A stretch of 64,000 nt of DNA. Source: Methylocapsa sp. S129. GTDB taxonomy: Bacteria > Pseudomonadota > Alphaproteobacteria > Rhizobiales > Beijerinckiaceae. Numbering within the stretch: the first letter of the stretch is position 1; each line of letters opens with the position of its first letter. The DNA lies in the NCBI RefSeq assembly GCF_009765995.1, contig NZ_LMUI01000048.1, positions 310,001-374,000 of the forward strand, in the 5' to 3' direction. Below the pieces are notes generated by a model. That model did not search any database, was not told the origin of the DNA, and saw only the letters and a list, made by a program, of their open reading frames with translations. Shown here piece by piece: positions 1 to 8,631 of the stretch. The position numbers were made by a program, and so were the translations under genes.

Positions 1-250
1 CGGCGCTGCGCATGATCAGCGAGCCCATCGCGCGCATTTCGCGATGAATGACGCCAACCGCATTGTTTTCGGCATCGTCCGAGCGGAAAGAGTTCGAGCA
101 GACGAGTTCGGCGAGCCCGTCGGTCCGGTGCGCCTCCGTGCCGCGCTCGGGGCGCATTTCGTGGAGGACGACGGGAACGCCGGCGCGCGCCATCTGCCAG
201 GCCGCTTCGCAGCCGGCGAGGCCGCCGCCGATGACATGAATGGGTTTCAT
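1..250 (-). CDS. trmFO: TrmFO, tRNA (uracil-5-)-methyltransferase, N-terminal part
   Basis: Only the first 83 codons are in the window; the gene runs off the left edge. The product starts [20 protein letters not shown], an FAD-binding Rossmann motif (GGGLAG) followed by a conserved HEMRP segment and [18 protein letters not shown], which together are characteristic of the folate/FAD-dependent enzyme that makes m5U54 in the T loop of tRNAs. The ATG at 250 is directly in front of the nucleotide-binding motif, so the start is secure. An intrinsic terminator belonging to the upstream DUF1127 gene separates the two, so trmFO probably has its own promoter in the 60 bases before it. Confidence 0.93.
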   Translation of the reverse strand, partial: MKPIHVIGGGLAGCEAAWQMARAGVPVVLHEMRPERGTEAHRTDGLAELVCSNSFRSDDAENNAVGVIHREMRAMGSLIMRSA

Positions 251-311
251 CGCCCGCTTGTCACAAAGCCAGGCGGCCTAGTCAATCGCGCCTCGGCTTG
301 GCGGCTCGCGC

Positions 312-348
312 AAAAAAAACGCCCGCCGGGGGAGGATCCGGCGGGCGC
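312..348 (-). terminator. Rho-independent terminator of the DUF1127 gene
   Basis: Read on the minus strand, a GC-rich hairpin (GCCCGCCGG / CCGGCGGGC arms with a short loop) is followed directly by eight Ts (positions 319-312). It lies 62 bases past the DUF1127 stop codon and before trmFO, so it should end the short DUF1127 transcript. Confidence 0.9.
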
Positions 349-409
349 TCGATACGCGGGGGGCTTTGCGACCGGGAGGGAAGTCAGCCTCTCCCGCGTT
401 GTCCGTCAA

Positions 410-568
410 TTAGGCGGCGATGCTCTGACGCACGATGAATTCGATGTCGCCACGGCGAATGCCGATGTCGCTCAATTCACGGTCGTTCAGGCGGGACAAT
501 TCACGCACGGCTTCGCGGTAGCGGCGCCAGGCGTTCAGCTTCTCAGTGATAGTCTTGATCGAGGTCAT
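410..568 (-). CDS. DUF1127 family small protein
   Basis: A 52-residue, Arg-rich protein beginning MTSIKTITEKLNAWRRYREA and containing LSRLNDRELSDIGIRRGDIE, the DUF1127 signature (an Arg/Asp-rich helical domain). Proteins of this family are widespread in Hyphomicrobiales; some short members have been linked to carbon, phosphate or RNA-turnover phenotypes, but no specific role can be claimed here. The start at 568 is preferred over a longer form at 592 because AGGAG sits 6 bases before it. It is a one-gene unit: about 350 bases of AT-richer upstream DNA and a strong terminator downstream. Confidence 0.88.
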   Translation of the reverse strand: MTSIKTITEKLNAWRRYREAVRELSRLNDRELSDIGIRRGDIEFIVRQSIAA

Positions 569-918
569 GTGCCTCTCCTTTTTTCTTGCCAATGTTCTGT
601 CGGCTCAGCGCATCCCGAATGGACGATCGCCTCAGCCAGTGCGTTGCAACATAATCGATGAACATGAGGATTAGAAGACGAAAGATCGTCCACCAGTCAT
701 GCGATTAGCGCATAGCTATTTTAATAAAATCTTCAAAATTTAGATCGGATCGATCATGATCGATCAAAAATGCAGTGGAATATCAACAAAATTGGCGAAG
801 TTGAGTGATATTGGATTTTGAAGGTCAGCTTAAAAATGCGGAAATTTCATGGCGGGTGATGCTGCGATGCAACAATCTTGGCGCCTGATGCTTAGGAGAG
901 ACAGCCTTTTGGCCCGTC
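569..918. other. Intergenic region between DUF1127 and purF genes
   Basis: About 350 bases without a supportable gene, noticeably richer in A/T than the surroundings. It must hold the DUF1127 promoter (minus strand) and the purF 3' end. The only clear structure is a perfect palindrome at 748-765 (listed separately). No convincing terminator for purF was found. Confidence 0.6.
748..765. promoter_or_regulatory. Perfect 18-bp palindrome upstream of DUF1127
   Basis: GATCGATCATGATCGATC is its own reverse complement. It lies about 180 bases upstream of the DUF1127 start in an AT-rich stretch. It could be a binding site for a dimeric regulator; it also contains three GATC sequences. Function unknown. 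Confidence 0.4.
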
Positions 919-2414
919 TTAACCGGCTTCCGCCAGCAGCGACAATTGCTGTTTCGCCGACTCGCCGACCACATCGGTCAGCCGGGTCGGGTAATCGCCG
1001 GTGAAACAATGGTCGGTGAATTGGGGCTGCGCATCGTCGCGCCTGGGATAGCCCATCGCGCGGTAAGTGCCATCGACGGACAGGAAAGCGAGACTGTCGG
1101 CGCCCATGAAATCGCGCATCTCCTCGAGATTCATACGCGCGGCCAAGAGCTTGTCGCGCTCGGGCGTATCGATGCCATAATAATCGGGATGCGTGATGGG
1201 CGGCGAGGAGATGCGGAAATGCACTTCGGCGGCGCCCGCGTCGCGCATCATCTGTACGATTTTCACCGATGTCGTGCCGCGGACGATCGAATCGTCGATC
1301 AGAACGATGCGTTTGCCGGAGATCACCGAGCGATTGGCGTTGTGTTTGAGGCGAACGCCGAGTTCGCGGATCGCCTGAGTCGGCTGAATGAAGGTGCGGC
1401 CGACATAATGATTGCGAATGATGCCGAGCTCGAAGGGAATGCCGCAGGTCTGCGCATAGCCGAGCGCCGCCGGCACGCCTGAATCGGGCACCGGCACGAC
1501 CACATCGGCGTCGGCGGGCGCTTCGCGCGCGAGTTCGGCGCCCATCGCCTTGCGCGCGTCATAGACGGAGCGTCCATGCACGATCGAGTCGGGCCGCGCG
1601 AAATAGATATATTCGAAGATGCATGGGCGCATGCGCTGGGCCGGGAAGGGCCGCAGGCTTTGCACGCCCTCGCGGGAAATCACCACGACCTCGCCATTTT
1701 CGACGTCGCGCACGAATTTCGCGCCGATAATGTCGAGCGCGCAGGTCTCCGAGGCGAGGATCGGACAGCCGTTGAGTTCGCCAAGCACCAGCGGGCGGAT
1801 GCCGAGCGGGTCGCGGGCGCCGATCAGCTTCTTGTTGGTGAGGGCGACCAGGGCATAGGCGCCTTCGATCTGGCGCAAGGATTCGATAAAGCGATCGATC
1901 ACGCGCGGCCGTCGCGAGCGGGCGACCAGATGCAGGATCACTTCGGTGTCGGAGGTCGATTGGCAGATGGCGCCGTCGCGGATCAATTCGCGCCGAAGCG
2001 TCAGTCCATTGGTCAGATTGCCGTTATGGGCGACCGCGAGGCCGCCGCCGTCGAGTTCGGCGAACAGCGGCTGGACATTGCGCAGGATCGTGCCGCCCGT
2101 CGTGGAATAGCGGACATGCCCGACGGCGGAAGAGCCGGGCAATCGCTCGATCGTCGCGCTATTGGAAAAATGGTCGCCGACCAGCCCTTGTCGCCGCTCG
2201 GACTGGAACCGCTGGCCGTCGAACGAGACAATGCCCGCCGCCTCCTGGCCGCGATGCTGCAGGGCGTGCAGACCGAGGGCGGTGATCGCGGCGGCGTCGG
2301 GGTGGCCGAAAATGCCGAACACGCCGCATTCTTCGCGCAGGCGGTCGCCATCGAGATCGAAATCGCAATCTCTGGCTGTCAGGGGACTGGAGATGGCGGC
2401 CTCGCTTGGTTCAT
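919..2414 (-). CDS. purF: Amidophosphoribosyltransferase PurF (start region frameshifted or misread)
   Basis: First committed enzyme of purine synthesis: transfers the glutamine amide to PRPP to give phosphoribosylamine. The frame encodes LREECGVFGIFGHPD, HALQHRGQEAAGI, a glutaminase (Ntn) half, and a PRTase half with VVLIDDSIVRGTTS. The catalytic N-terminal Cys is the C of EECG, at 2328-2326; the GTG at 2322 lies after it and cannot be the true start. The frame stays open to 2452 but has no ATG, GTG or TTG upstream of the Cys. An ATG at 2414 reads MNQARPPSPVP then hits TGA in another frame at a CCCC run (2386-2383). Adding one C joins it to LTARDCDFDLDGDRLREECG and gives about 498 residues, the usual family length. 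Thus either a sequencing slip or a real one-base deletion. Downstream of cvpA, the usual order. Confidence 0.9.
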
Positions 2415-2451
2415 CGCCCGCCGACCCACTTGGTGTCCGCCCGCGGCCTCG

Positions 2452-3210
2452 TCAAGGCTTGGCTGGCGGCGTGGGGAGCACGGCGGGCTTGTTGGGCAGA
2501 GCGGTGGGTTTGTTGAGGATCGCGTCGAGTTTCTGCTTGTCGGTTGGCGCGACGGTGTTGGCGGTGGCCGCGGGGGGCGTCGGAGCGGGCGCTTCGGTCT
2601 TCTTGGGCGGCGCAGCCGCGGGCGCGGTCATATCGGGGCTTTTGACGTCGTTGGATTCATCGGGCGGCAGCGGCGCATCGTCGGCGGGGGCCGCCGTCTT
2701 CGTCTTCTTCCACCAGCCCTCGATCGTATGTTCGGCGTCGTCGGGCAGCAAAGCGATGACGCGATCGGCCGTCTGCATCAATATCGGCCGCGTCTTGGCG
2801 TTCTTGACCCATTCGGGCTGCTGCTTTTCCGCGACCAGCCAATTGAAAATCGCGAAGGCGACGACGCCAAGCAGGAAGCCGCGCACGGCGCCGAAGACAA
2901 AGCCCAGCGAACGATCGAGCGCGCCGACCTTGCTGTCGAGGATGGCGTCGGAAATGCGCACCGTGAGGATCGAAACCACGATCAGCGCGACGAAGAAGAT
3001 CACCGCCGCCGAAATCACCGCCGGGAGCGGCTCCTTATGGATGTAGGGCGTCACATAGGGCACGAGATTGGGATAGAAGAAATAAGCCGCCGCCGCCGCC
3101 GCCGCCCACGAGCCTATCGCCAGGACTTCGCGCGTAAAGCCGCGCACCATCGACAGAAGCGCCGAAACAAGAATGATAATGATCAGTCCGAGGTCGAGAT
3201 AAGAGGGCAT
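2452..3210 (-). CDS. cvpA: CvpA family inner-membrane protein
   Basis: A 252-residue protein starting MPSYLDLGLIIIILVSALLS, with about four hydrophobic segments in the first 130 residues and the CvpA core (SMVRGFTREVLAIGSWAAA, then LDRSLGFVFGAVRGFLLG). Named for a role in colicin V production in E. coli; in most bacteria it is a membrane protein of unclear function. The tail (from about residue 165) is Pro/Ala/Lys-rich and probably disordered. It lies 37 bases upstream of the purF start region and 78 bases downstream of radA on the same strand, the classic cvpA-purF arrangement. Confidence 0.9.
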   Translation of the reverse strand: MPSYLDLGLIIIILVSALLSMVRGFTREVLAIGSWAAAAAAAYFFYPNLVPYVTPYIHKEPLPAVISAAVIFFVALIVVSILTVRISDAILDSKVGALDRSLGFVFGAVRGFLLGVVAFAIFNWLVAEKQQPEWVKNAKTRPILMQTADRVIALLPDDAEHTIEGWWKKTKTAAPADDAPLPPDESNDVKSPDMTAPAAAPPKKTEAPAPTPPAATANTVAPTDKQKLDAILNKPTALPNKPAVLPTPPAKP

Positions 3211-3288
3211 TTCAATGGGCCTCGCATGGCTTTCGCGCTTCGCGCTAGTGACTGAATGCCCGCGCCCGCCGCTTATAGCGAAGCCCGT

Positions 3289-4695
3289 TCACTTCGTCAC
3301 CCTGTTACGGTCTTTGTTCACGGCTATTCCCGCCGCTGCGATTTCGGCGACGAGGCTCGCCACCGACGACACCGGACTCATTGTAAGCTTCGCAGTCCCG
3401 GCGCCTTGCCTGTCCGCGGAAGCGGGCGCGACAGCGCGGGTGAAGCCGAGCTTGGCCGCTTCCTTCAGCCGCAATCCCGCATGCGCGACAGGCCGGATGG
3501 CGCCAGAGAGGCCGATCTCGCCGAAATAGACGGCATCGTGAGGCAGGCTGACGCCGACCAGCGAGGAGACAAGCGCGGCGGCCGCCGCCAGATCGGCGGC
3601 CGGCTCGGCGATCTTGAGACCGCCCGCGACATTGAGATAGATGTCATATTGGCCAAGCTTCAAGCCGCCATGCGCCTCCAGCACGGCGAGGATCATCGCC
3701 AATCTCGAGGAATCCCAGCCCACCACCGCCCGGCGCGGCGTGCCCAGCGTCGTGGGCGCGACGAGGGCCTGGATTTCGACCAGGAGCGGGCGCGCGCCTT
3801 CAATCCCCGCAAACACCGCCGCCCCCGGGCTCGCCCCATCGCGGCCGGCGAGGAACAAAGCGGAGGGGTTGGCGACTTCGCTGAGCCCCGCGCCTGTCAT
3901 TTCGAACACGCCGATCTCGTCGGTGGCGCCGAATCGGTTCTTGGATGCGCGCAAGATTCTAAAAGCGTGAGCGCCCTCGCCCTCGAACGACATCACCGCG
4001 TCGACCATATGTTCGACGACGCGCGGCCCAGCGATCTGTCCGTCCTTGGTGACATGGCCGACCAGAATGATCGCGGCGCCGCTCGCCTTGGCGAAGCGGA
4101 TCAAAGCCTGCGCCGAGCCGCGCACCTGGCTCACCGTTCCCGGCGTCGATTCGATCGCGTCGCTCCACATCGTCTGGATCGAATCGATCACCACCAATCT
4201 TGGCCGGTCGCCCGAGCCCAATGTCGCGACAATGTCGTCGACGCCGGTCTGCGCGGCGAGTTCGACGGGCGCGTCGCTGAGGCCGAGCCGCGCGGCGCGC
4301 AGACGCACCTGCGATGTCGATTCTTCGCCCGAGATATAGACGACGCGGCCGCCCTGGCGGGCGAGCGAGGCGCAGGCCTGGATCAGCAGCGTCGATTTGC
4401 CGATGCCCGGCTCGCCGCCGATCAGCGCGACCGATCCGGCGACGAAGCCGCCTCCCGTCACGCGATCGAGTTCGCCAAGGCCGGTGATGATGCGCGCCTC
4501 GGGCCGCGCGACCCCAGTCAGCCCTTCGAGCGGAAAGGCGCGGCCGGCGCTGCGGTTGCGCGAGGCGGCGATGCCGGCGGCGACCGCCTCCTCGACGATC
4601 GTGTTCCACTCGCCGCAGGATTCGCACTTGCCCTGCCAGCGCTGTGTGATCGCGCCGCAGTTCTGGCAGACGAACAGGGTCTTTGATTTAGCCAT
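3289..4695 (-). CDS. radA: DNA repair protein RadA/Sms
   Basis: A 468-residue RecA-like ATPase helping branch migration and processing of recombination intermediates. The N-terminal zinc finger is C10, C13, C24, C27 (VCQNCG, KCESCGEW). Then come a Walker A motif GGEPGIGKSTLL, a Walker B segment around LVVIDSIQTMW, the diagnostic RadA motif SKNRFG before ATDEIGVFEM, and a Lon-like C-terminal domain (HDAVYFGEIGLSGAIRPV). Length is normal. It starts the radA-cvpA-purF group here; in relatives alr is normally immediately upstream, but here alr is 30 kb away. Confidence 0.95.
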   Translation of the reverse strand: MAKSKTLFVCQNCGAITQRWQGKCESCGEWNTIVEEAVAAGIAASRNRSAGRAFPLEGLTGVARPEARIITGLGELDRVTGGGFVAGSVALIGGEPGIGKSTLLIQACASLARQGGRVVYISGEESTSQVRLRAARLGLSDAPVELAAQTGVDDIVATLGSGDRPRLVVIDSIQTMWSDAIESTPGTVSQVRGSAQALIRFAKASGAAIILVGHVTKDGQIAGPRVVEHMVDAVMSFEGEGAHAFRILRASKNRFGATDEIGVFEMTGAGLSEVANPSALFLAGRDGASPGAAVFAGIEGARPLLVEIQALVAPTTLGTPRRAVVGWDSSRLAMILAVLEAHGGLKLGQYDIYLNVAGGLKIAEPAADLAAAAALVSSLVGVSLPHDAVYFGEIGLSGAIRPVAHAGLRLKEAAKLGFTRAVAPASADRQGAGTAKLTMSPVSSVASLVAEIAAAGIAVNKDRNRVTK

Positions 4696-5149
4696 GAAGG
4701 AGCGGTGCAGGATTCGCGAGAGGATGTCGAGAACGGCGATGGGGATAGGGCAGGGCGCAGGAGGTTTCGCGCCTCGGGTCGATGAGGGGATTGATCACGT
4801 CGTCATCTAATAAAAACTAATACAATATCAATATGTTGCGCTACGATATCTCAGCTATATTGACTTGAATGGCGCCGATAATTCCCCTTCGCCAGAGACC
4901 AGAGAGGGCCTCACGCGCCATGCGCCCCACGAGGCTTCCCGGCGCGACGCGCGAAAAAGCCGCATCGTCGGATCGCGACCAGAGCGGCCGCCCTCGTCGA
5001 TGAGGGATGGAATTTGAACGGCTCAACGGGTCCTCAACGATCCAGGCGCATTGGGGGTTCCTATCTCCAGTCTGCACAAGTATTGTTCTTGACTGGGCGC
5101 TACGCGGATGATTACTTAAGTACCATATTCAGCAAGTTGTGAGGCCCGT
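4696..5149. other. Intergenic region at the left edge of the accessory block
   Basis: About 450 bases without a supportable gene. A patch around 4805-4860 is clearly AT-rich compared with radA. A 78-codon open frame on the minus strand (4841-5077) has no recognisable features and no good start and was left out. GAGG at 5141-5144 serves the gene that follows. This is one side of the DNA that separates radA from alr. Confidence 0.5.
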
Positions 5150-5896
5150 ATGGAGCCGACCGATCCTGGATCAGCAGCATCGCCGCGCGGAGGCGAGCCC
5201 TTCCGAGAGCCGCTTGTGCTGCGAGCTTCGGCTCTTGCTCGAAGAACCGATGCGCTTTTCAGGGCGATGTCGACGGATTTGCTTCTCCGTGAGCAATTCG
5301 TCACCGACCCGAGCCAAATTATTTCCGAATATGTCGAAGGCCGAAAGCTGCCCCCGCAGACTGCGTCCATCAGCAATCAGCTTCTTTATTCGGTGCTCTC
5401 AAATCGCCCGCTGCTTGATTGGCTCCGAGAATACGGAATCTCAAATGGCGGAGCTGTCGTGCCCCGTCAGCGGTTCATCCAGGATTTCGCTCAGGCAGTC
5501 GTAAAGCATGGGGGGGATCACGTCGTTCTCGCCCTGATCCGGGGTGCGTTGGGCGAGGCTGCGATCGTTTCGCTCGCCGGCGGAACATCGTTGTTCATCT
5601 ATCACAGCACGTTCATTGCCACAGGCTTGATTGTTAGTACGGATCACGGATCAACAGGCACCGGCACTGGCACCGGCGGTCCTACCGGCACAGGCGGCGG
5701 CGGAACACGGTTTGGCACGGATCCACACGAAACCGACCCGGGAACCGATCTTGGGACTGAAGACGGGACGGACGACTTTGTCTCGGCGCCTCTCGTGGGA
5801 ATGTATGGTTGGGAGAGAGCGTCAGTCGAAGCGCTCGTCGATTACGCCAACCAGTTGCGCGCCGCGGGCGCCCTTGACGTCGGGTCGGACGACTAG
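5150..5896 (+). CDS. Unknown protein with a leader-like N-terminus and a Gly/Thr/Asp-rich segment (candidate peptide precursor or modification target)
   Basis: Not recognised as a named family. The 248 residues divide into a mostly helical part (about 1-130) containing RAMSTDLLLREQFVTDPSQI, which is reminiscent of leader regions that read 'xxFRxxLLxDP'; a hydrophobic stretch (about 130-160); a low-complexity segment (about 164-210) with STGTGTGTGG, TGTGGGG and several GTD/ETD/GTE motifs; and a short helical tail (VEALVDYANQLRAAGA). The ATG at 5150 has GAGG five bases upstream. Its TAG stop abuts the ATG of the radical SAM gene with no gap, so the two are translationally linked. Context suggests it is the substrate or a partner of the enzymes that follow, but a structural role is equally possible. 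Confidence 0.6.
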   Translation: MEPTDPGSAASPRGGEPFREPLVLRASALARRTDALFRAMSTDLLLREQFVTDPSQIISEYVEGRKLPPQTASISNQLLYSVLSNRPLLDWLREYGISNGGAVVPRQRFIQDFAQAVVKHGGDHVVLALIRGALGEAAIVSLAGGTSLFIYHSTFIATGLIVSTDHGSTGTGTGTGGPTGTGGGGTRFGTDPHETDPGTDLGTEDGTDDFVSAPLVGMYGWERASVEALVDYANQLRAAGALDVGSDD

Positions 5897-7039
5897 ATGA
5901 TCGCCGCGCCTGCAGAAACGCGGACGAGCCCCGAACGCCAACTTCCGCCGCACGTCTATCGTGGGCACCGCACGCTGTCGATCATGCCAACGTTTGGCTG
6001 TCCGGCGGCTTGCAACGATTGCGGAACCCTGTCCAGCCCGCGAGACAGAACGAGACTGGATCTCGAGACGATCTCCGCCGCGCTACATGAAGCGAGGAAA
6101 CTTGGTTTTTATAATGTTGTCTTCACCGGCGGCGAAGCGACGATGCGTTGGGACGATCTGCTCGCCTCCATTCGGCTGGCGCGGGACTTGCGGTTTCCAG
6201 TGCGTCTCGTCACGAACGCGCATTGGGCCCGGGACCGTACTGTCGCGGCCGCCAAACTTGACCTGCTGATCGAAGCCGGGCTGTCCGAGATAAATTACAG
6301 CACCGGCGACGAACATGTGAGATTCGTGCCTTTGGAGCACGTCGTGAACGCGATTGTCGCCGCGTGCGAGCGTTCGTTTCGCGTCCATGTGATGATCGAA
6401 TTGCGGGGCCAAAGCAGCTTGGGCGAGGACGATGTTCGTCGCCATCCGCGCGTTGAGGCGCTCACCGCCGAACAGCTCAAATGGCTCGCGGTCTCGCCGA
6501 GTCCTTGGATGCCGCTTAATCACGAGACCGTGGACAATTATCCCGAGGATCTCGCGACGACCCGACGAAATCTCGCCAGTCGCGGCGGGTGTGCGAGCGT
6601 TTTGAGGGACTATACGCTTCAGGCGGATGGGCGCGTGGGCGCATGCTGCGGTCTAGGCTTGCGGCTCATTCCCGAGCTGAATGTTGCGACCGTAAAACAG
6701 CGGGACTTTCTGCGAGCGGCCATCGCGGAATCGGAGGAAGACTTCCTTAAGCTCTGGATACATTATCAGGGACCGGAACGCATTGTCGCGTGGGCGGCGT
6801 CGAAGAATCCTTCCATCGAATGGGAGGGTTTCTACGCCCACCGTTGCCAAGCCTGTCACCGGCTCTACAAGGACGACGCGATCCGGGCTGTCGTGCGCGA
6901 CCATTGGCGGGAAGTTGTCGGCGAAGTTGTCCAGTGCGCCTGGCTCGACGAAGTGTTCGTGCCCGAGGCGCTGTCGCGGTCTTGCAAGACCAAGCGCGCC
7001 GAAGCGCAAGTGGTGGGTTCGGCGGTCGGATCAGCATAA
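5897..7039 (+). CDS. Radical SAM protein with SPASM/twitch-like extra cysteines
   Basis: A 380-residue radical SAM enzyme. The cluster-binding motif is CPAACNDCG (C35-x3-C39-x2-C42), followed by FTGGEA (about 77-82), the SAM-contact GGE motif. The C-terminal half has C232, a C250-C251 pair inside LQADGRVGACCG, and C317-x2-C320 (RCQACHRLY), a layout like the auxiliary Fe-S cluster region of peptide-modifying radical SAM proteins. It starts at the base after the stop of the Gly/Thr-rich protein, which resembles RiPP precursor/maturase pairs. The specific chemistry (C-C, C-S or C-O crosslink, epimerisation) cannot be read from the sequence. Confidence 0.87.
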   Translation: MIAAPAETRTSPERQLPPHVYRGHRTLSIMPTFGCPAACNDCGTLSSPRDRTRLDLETISAALHEARKLGFYNVVFTGGEATMRWDDLLASIRLARDLRFPVRLVTNAHWARDRTVAAAKLDLLIEAGLSEINYSTGDEHVRFVPLEHVVNAIVAACERSFRVHVMIELRGQSSLGEDDVRRHPRVEALTAEQLKWLAVSPSPWMPLNHETVDNYPEDLATTRRNLASRGGCASVLRDYTLQADGRVGACCGLGLRLIPELNVATVKQRDFLRAAIAESEEDFLKLWIHYQGPERIVAWAASKNPSIEWEGFYAHRCQACHRLYKDDAIRAVVRDHWREVVGEVVQCAWLDEVFVPEALSRSCKTKRAEAQVVGSAVGSA

Positions 7040-7078
7040 GGCGGCGCAGCGGAAGACCGAAGCATAGGATGCGACGAA

Positions 7079-8503
7079 TTGGCGGATTCTCAACCAGCGA
7101 TAAGCGATGAGGGTTACGTCAGCAGCGCCGAGCTGGCTGACGCCGCCGCGCAATATGTTGCGATGCTTGAGAGCGAATACGGAGCGGAAAAACGCGAATC
7201 GCTCGTGACCGCTGCCGAACTCCGCGTACGGATCGCCCAGGAGAGCAAAGGCCTCAAGGCGGCGCGCGCGCGATTGGCGACGCTTCTGCTGCGGGGGACG
7301 GAGGCGCGAGACGAATGCGATATATTGCGGCGAGAGAATGCCTTGGATGGGTCCGTGCTCCTCGAACTCGATCAGCGCACTTCGTCTTATCTTAGGGTTG
7401 GACAACTGGATCTCGCCTCGCGCTCCGCTCGGTTGCAGACCGATCTTATCTATGGCGCGAAGCGCTTCGAACCCCAGGCCGGCCGGGCGATAGCGCCCCG
7501 GCGCATCAGAATCACGACGCCGGTTCTGACAATACAGAAGCTGCGGCACGATATAGAGCAATTCGAATACCTTCGGGAACGCAACATCCTAGGGGACGAG
7601 TTCTGCGAAGTCATCAATCATTATGAGGATCTCATCAGACGTCTGACGCCGCTTGGCCCCGAAGCTCGCATGCCATTAAGTCCGGCAGACGAAGGGAAGC
7701 TGGGAGACAAATATAGTCGCCTCATTCATGTGCGCGAGAGTCCTGAATTGCCGGATGTTCTCTCGGGAAGCTGGAACCGGGAAGCGGTCGAGTCGGAATA
7801 TTTGAACGATAGCAACGGCGTGGCGGTGGTGGACGATTTCCTGACGGCGGAGGCGCTCGAAAGCGTTCGCAGCTTTTGCCTGGAGTCGACCATCTGGTTT
7901 ACCAATCGCTATGCGCACGGACGTTTTGGCGCGTTCTTCCGTGAGGGATTCAACAGCCCTTTATTGCTTCAGATAGCGCGGGAAGTGGCCAAAGCTTTCC
8001 CCGCGATAGTCGGAGATCGAACGCTCCGGCAGCTTTGGGGTTTTAAATACGGCGAGCAATTGCCAGGCGAGACCGTCCATGCCGACTTCGCGGCCGTGAA
8101 CCTGAATATCTGGATTACTCCGGAAAGCGCCAATCGGGACGCCGCGACTGGCGGCCTCTATATCTACGATTGTAAAGCGCCCCTGACTTGGAGCTTTGAC
8201 GAATACAACAGGCGCCCCGAGCTGATACGCGGCTTCTTGAGACATAGGGGCGCTCGTTCGCGCTACATCCCCTACAAGGTCAATCGCGCGATCTTCTTTA
8301 ACTCAAATCTTTTCCACGGAACCGCTCCGCTGGATTTTCGCGCGGGATACGAGAACCGCCGTATCAATGTTTCCTTCCTTTACGGCGATCGGATGGAGGA
8401 AGCGGACGATTTAGGTTCGCCGCGGCCAAGCGCCGCGGCGCAGTCATCGGCCTCGCGGGTCGGCTGGCGCTCAGCAAGCTTTGCGCGGTTTCGCACTGGG
8501 TAA
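7079..8503 (+). CDS. 2-oxoglutarate/Fe(II)-dependent oxygenase with a long N-terminal domain
   Basis: 474 residues. The C-terminal half has the facial triad of the 2OG-Fe(II) oxygenase fold: HxD at H334-D336 (VHADFAAVNLNIWITP), the distal His H413 (NLFHGTAPLDF) and Arg about 427-428 (ENRRINVSFLY) for 2OG. The N-terminal 240 residues are helical and contain KLRHDIEQFEYLRER, a segment seen in related oxygenases with repeat-type N-termini; it might bind a protein partner. The start is taken as TTG at 7079 with AGGA nine bases upstream; no ATG is available near the beginning. It follows the radical SAM gene by 39 bases, so probably the same transcript. Likely a hydroxylase of a peptide/protein or small-molecule substrate. 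Confidence 0.78.
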   Translation: MADSQPAISDEGYVSSAELADAAAQYVAMLESEYGAEKRESLVTAAELRVRIAQESKGLKAARARLATLLLRGTEARDECDILRRENALDGSVLLELDQRTSSYLRVGQLDLASRSARLQTDLIYGAKRFEPQAGRAIAPRRIRITTPVLTIQKLRHDIEQFEYLRERNILGDEFCEVINHYEDLIRRLTPLGPEARMPLSPADEGKLGDKYSRLIHVRESPELPDVLSGSWNREAVESEYLNDSNGVAVVDDFLTAEALESVRSFCLESTIWFTNRYAHGRFGAFFREGFNSPLLLQIAREVAKAFPAIVGDRTLRQLWGFKYGEQLPGETVHADFAAVNLNIWITPESANRDAATGGLYIYDCKAPLTWSFDEYNRRPELIRGFLRHRGARSRYIPYKVNRAIFFNSNLFHGTAPLDFRAGYENRRINVSFLYGDRMEEADDLGSPRPSAAAQSSASRVGWRSASFARFRTG

Positions 8504-8631
8504 ACCAAATCGCGACGGCTCAAAGCTGTCTGGGCCATTGCAAGGCAACGAAGACGCATATCTCGAAACTCGTCGTCATCGAACGGACGCCATGCGATTT
8601 GGCGCCGCGATAGTGGGTCTGGAGGCGGCGC

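Noticed and set aside
1576-3255. 559-codon open frame on the plus strand
   Set aside because: Antisense to purF and cvpA; Arg/Gly/Asp-rich shadow typical of high-GC DNA with no motif.
4841-5077. 78-codon open frame in the gap after radA
   Set aside because: No ribosome site, no family features, lies in the AT-rich junction region.
5650-5710. CRISPR-like or tandem repeat array at the GGCACCGGC units
   Set aside because: Short in-frame coding repeats of Gly-Thr codons without spacers.
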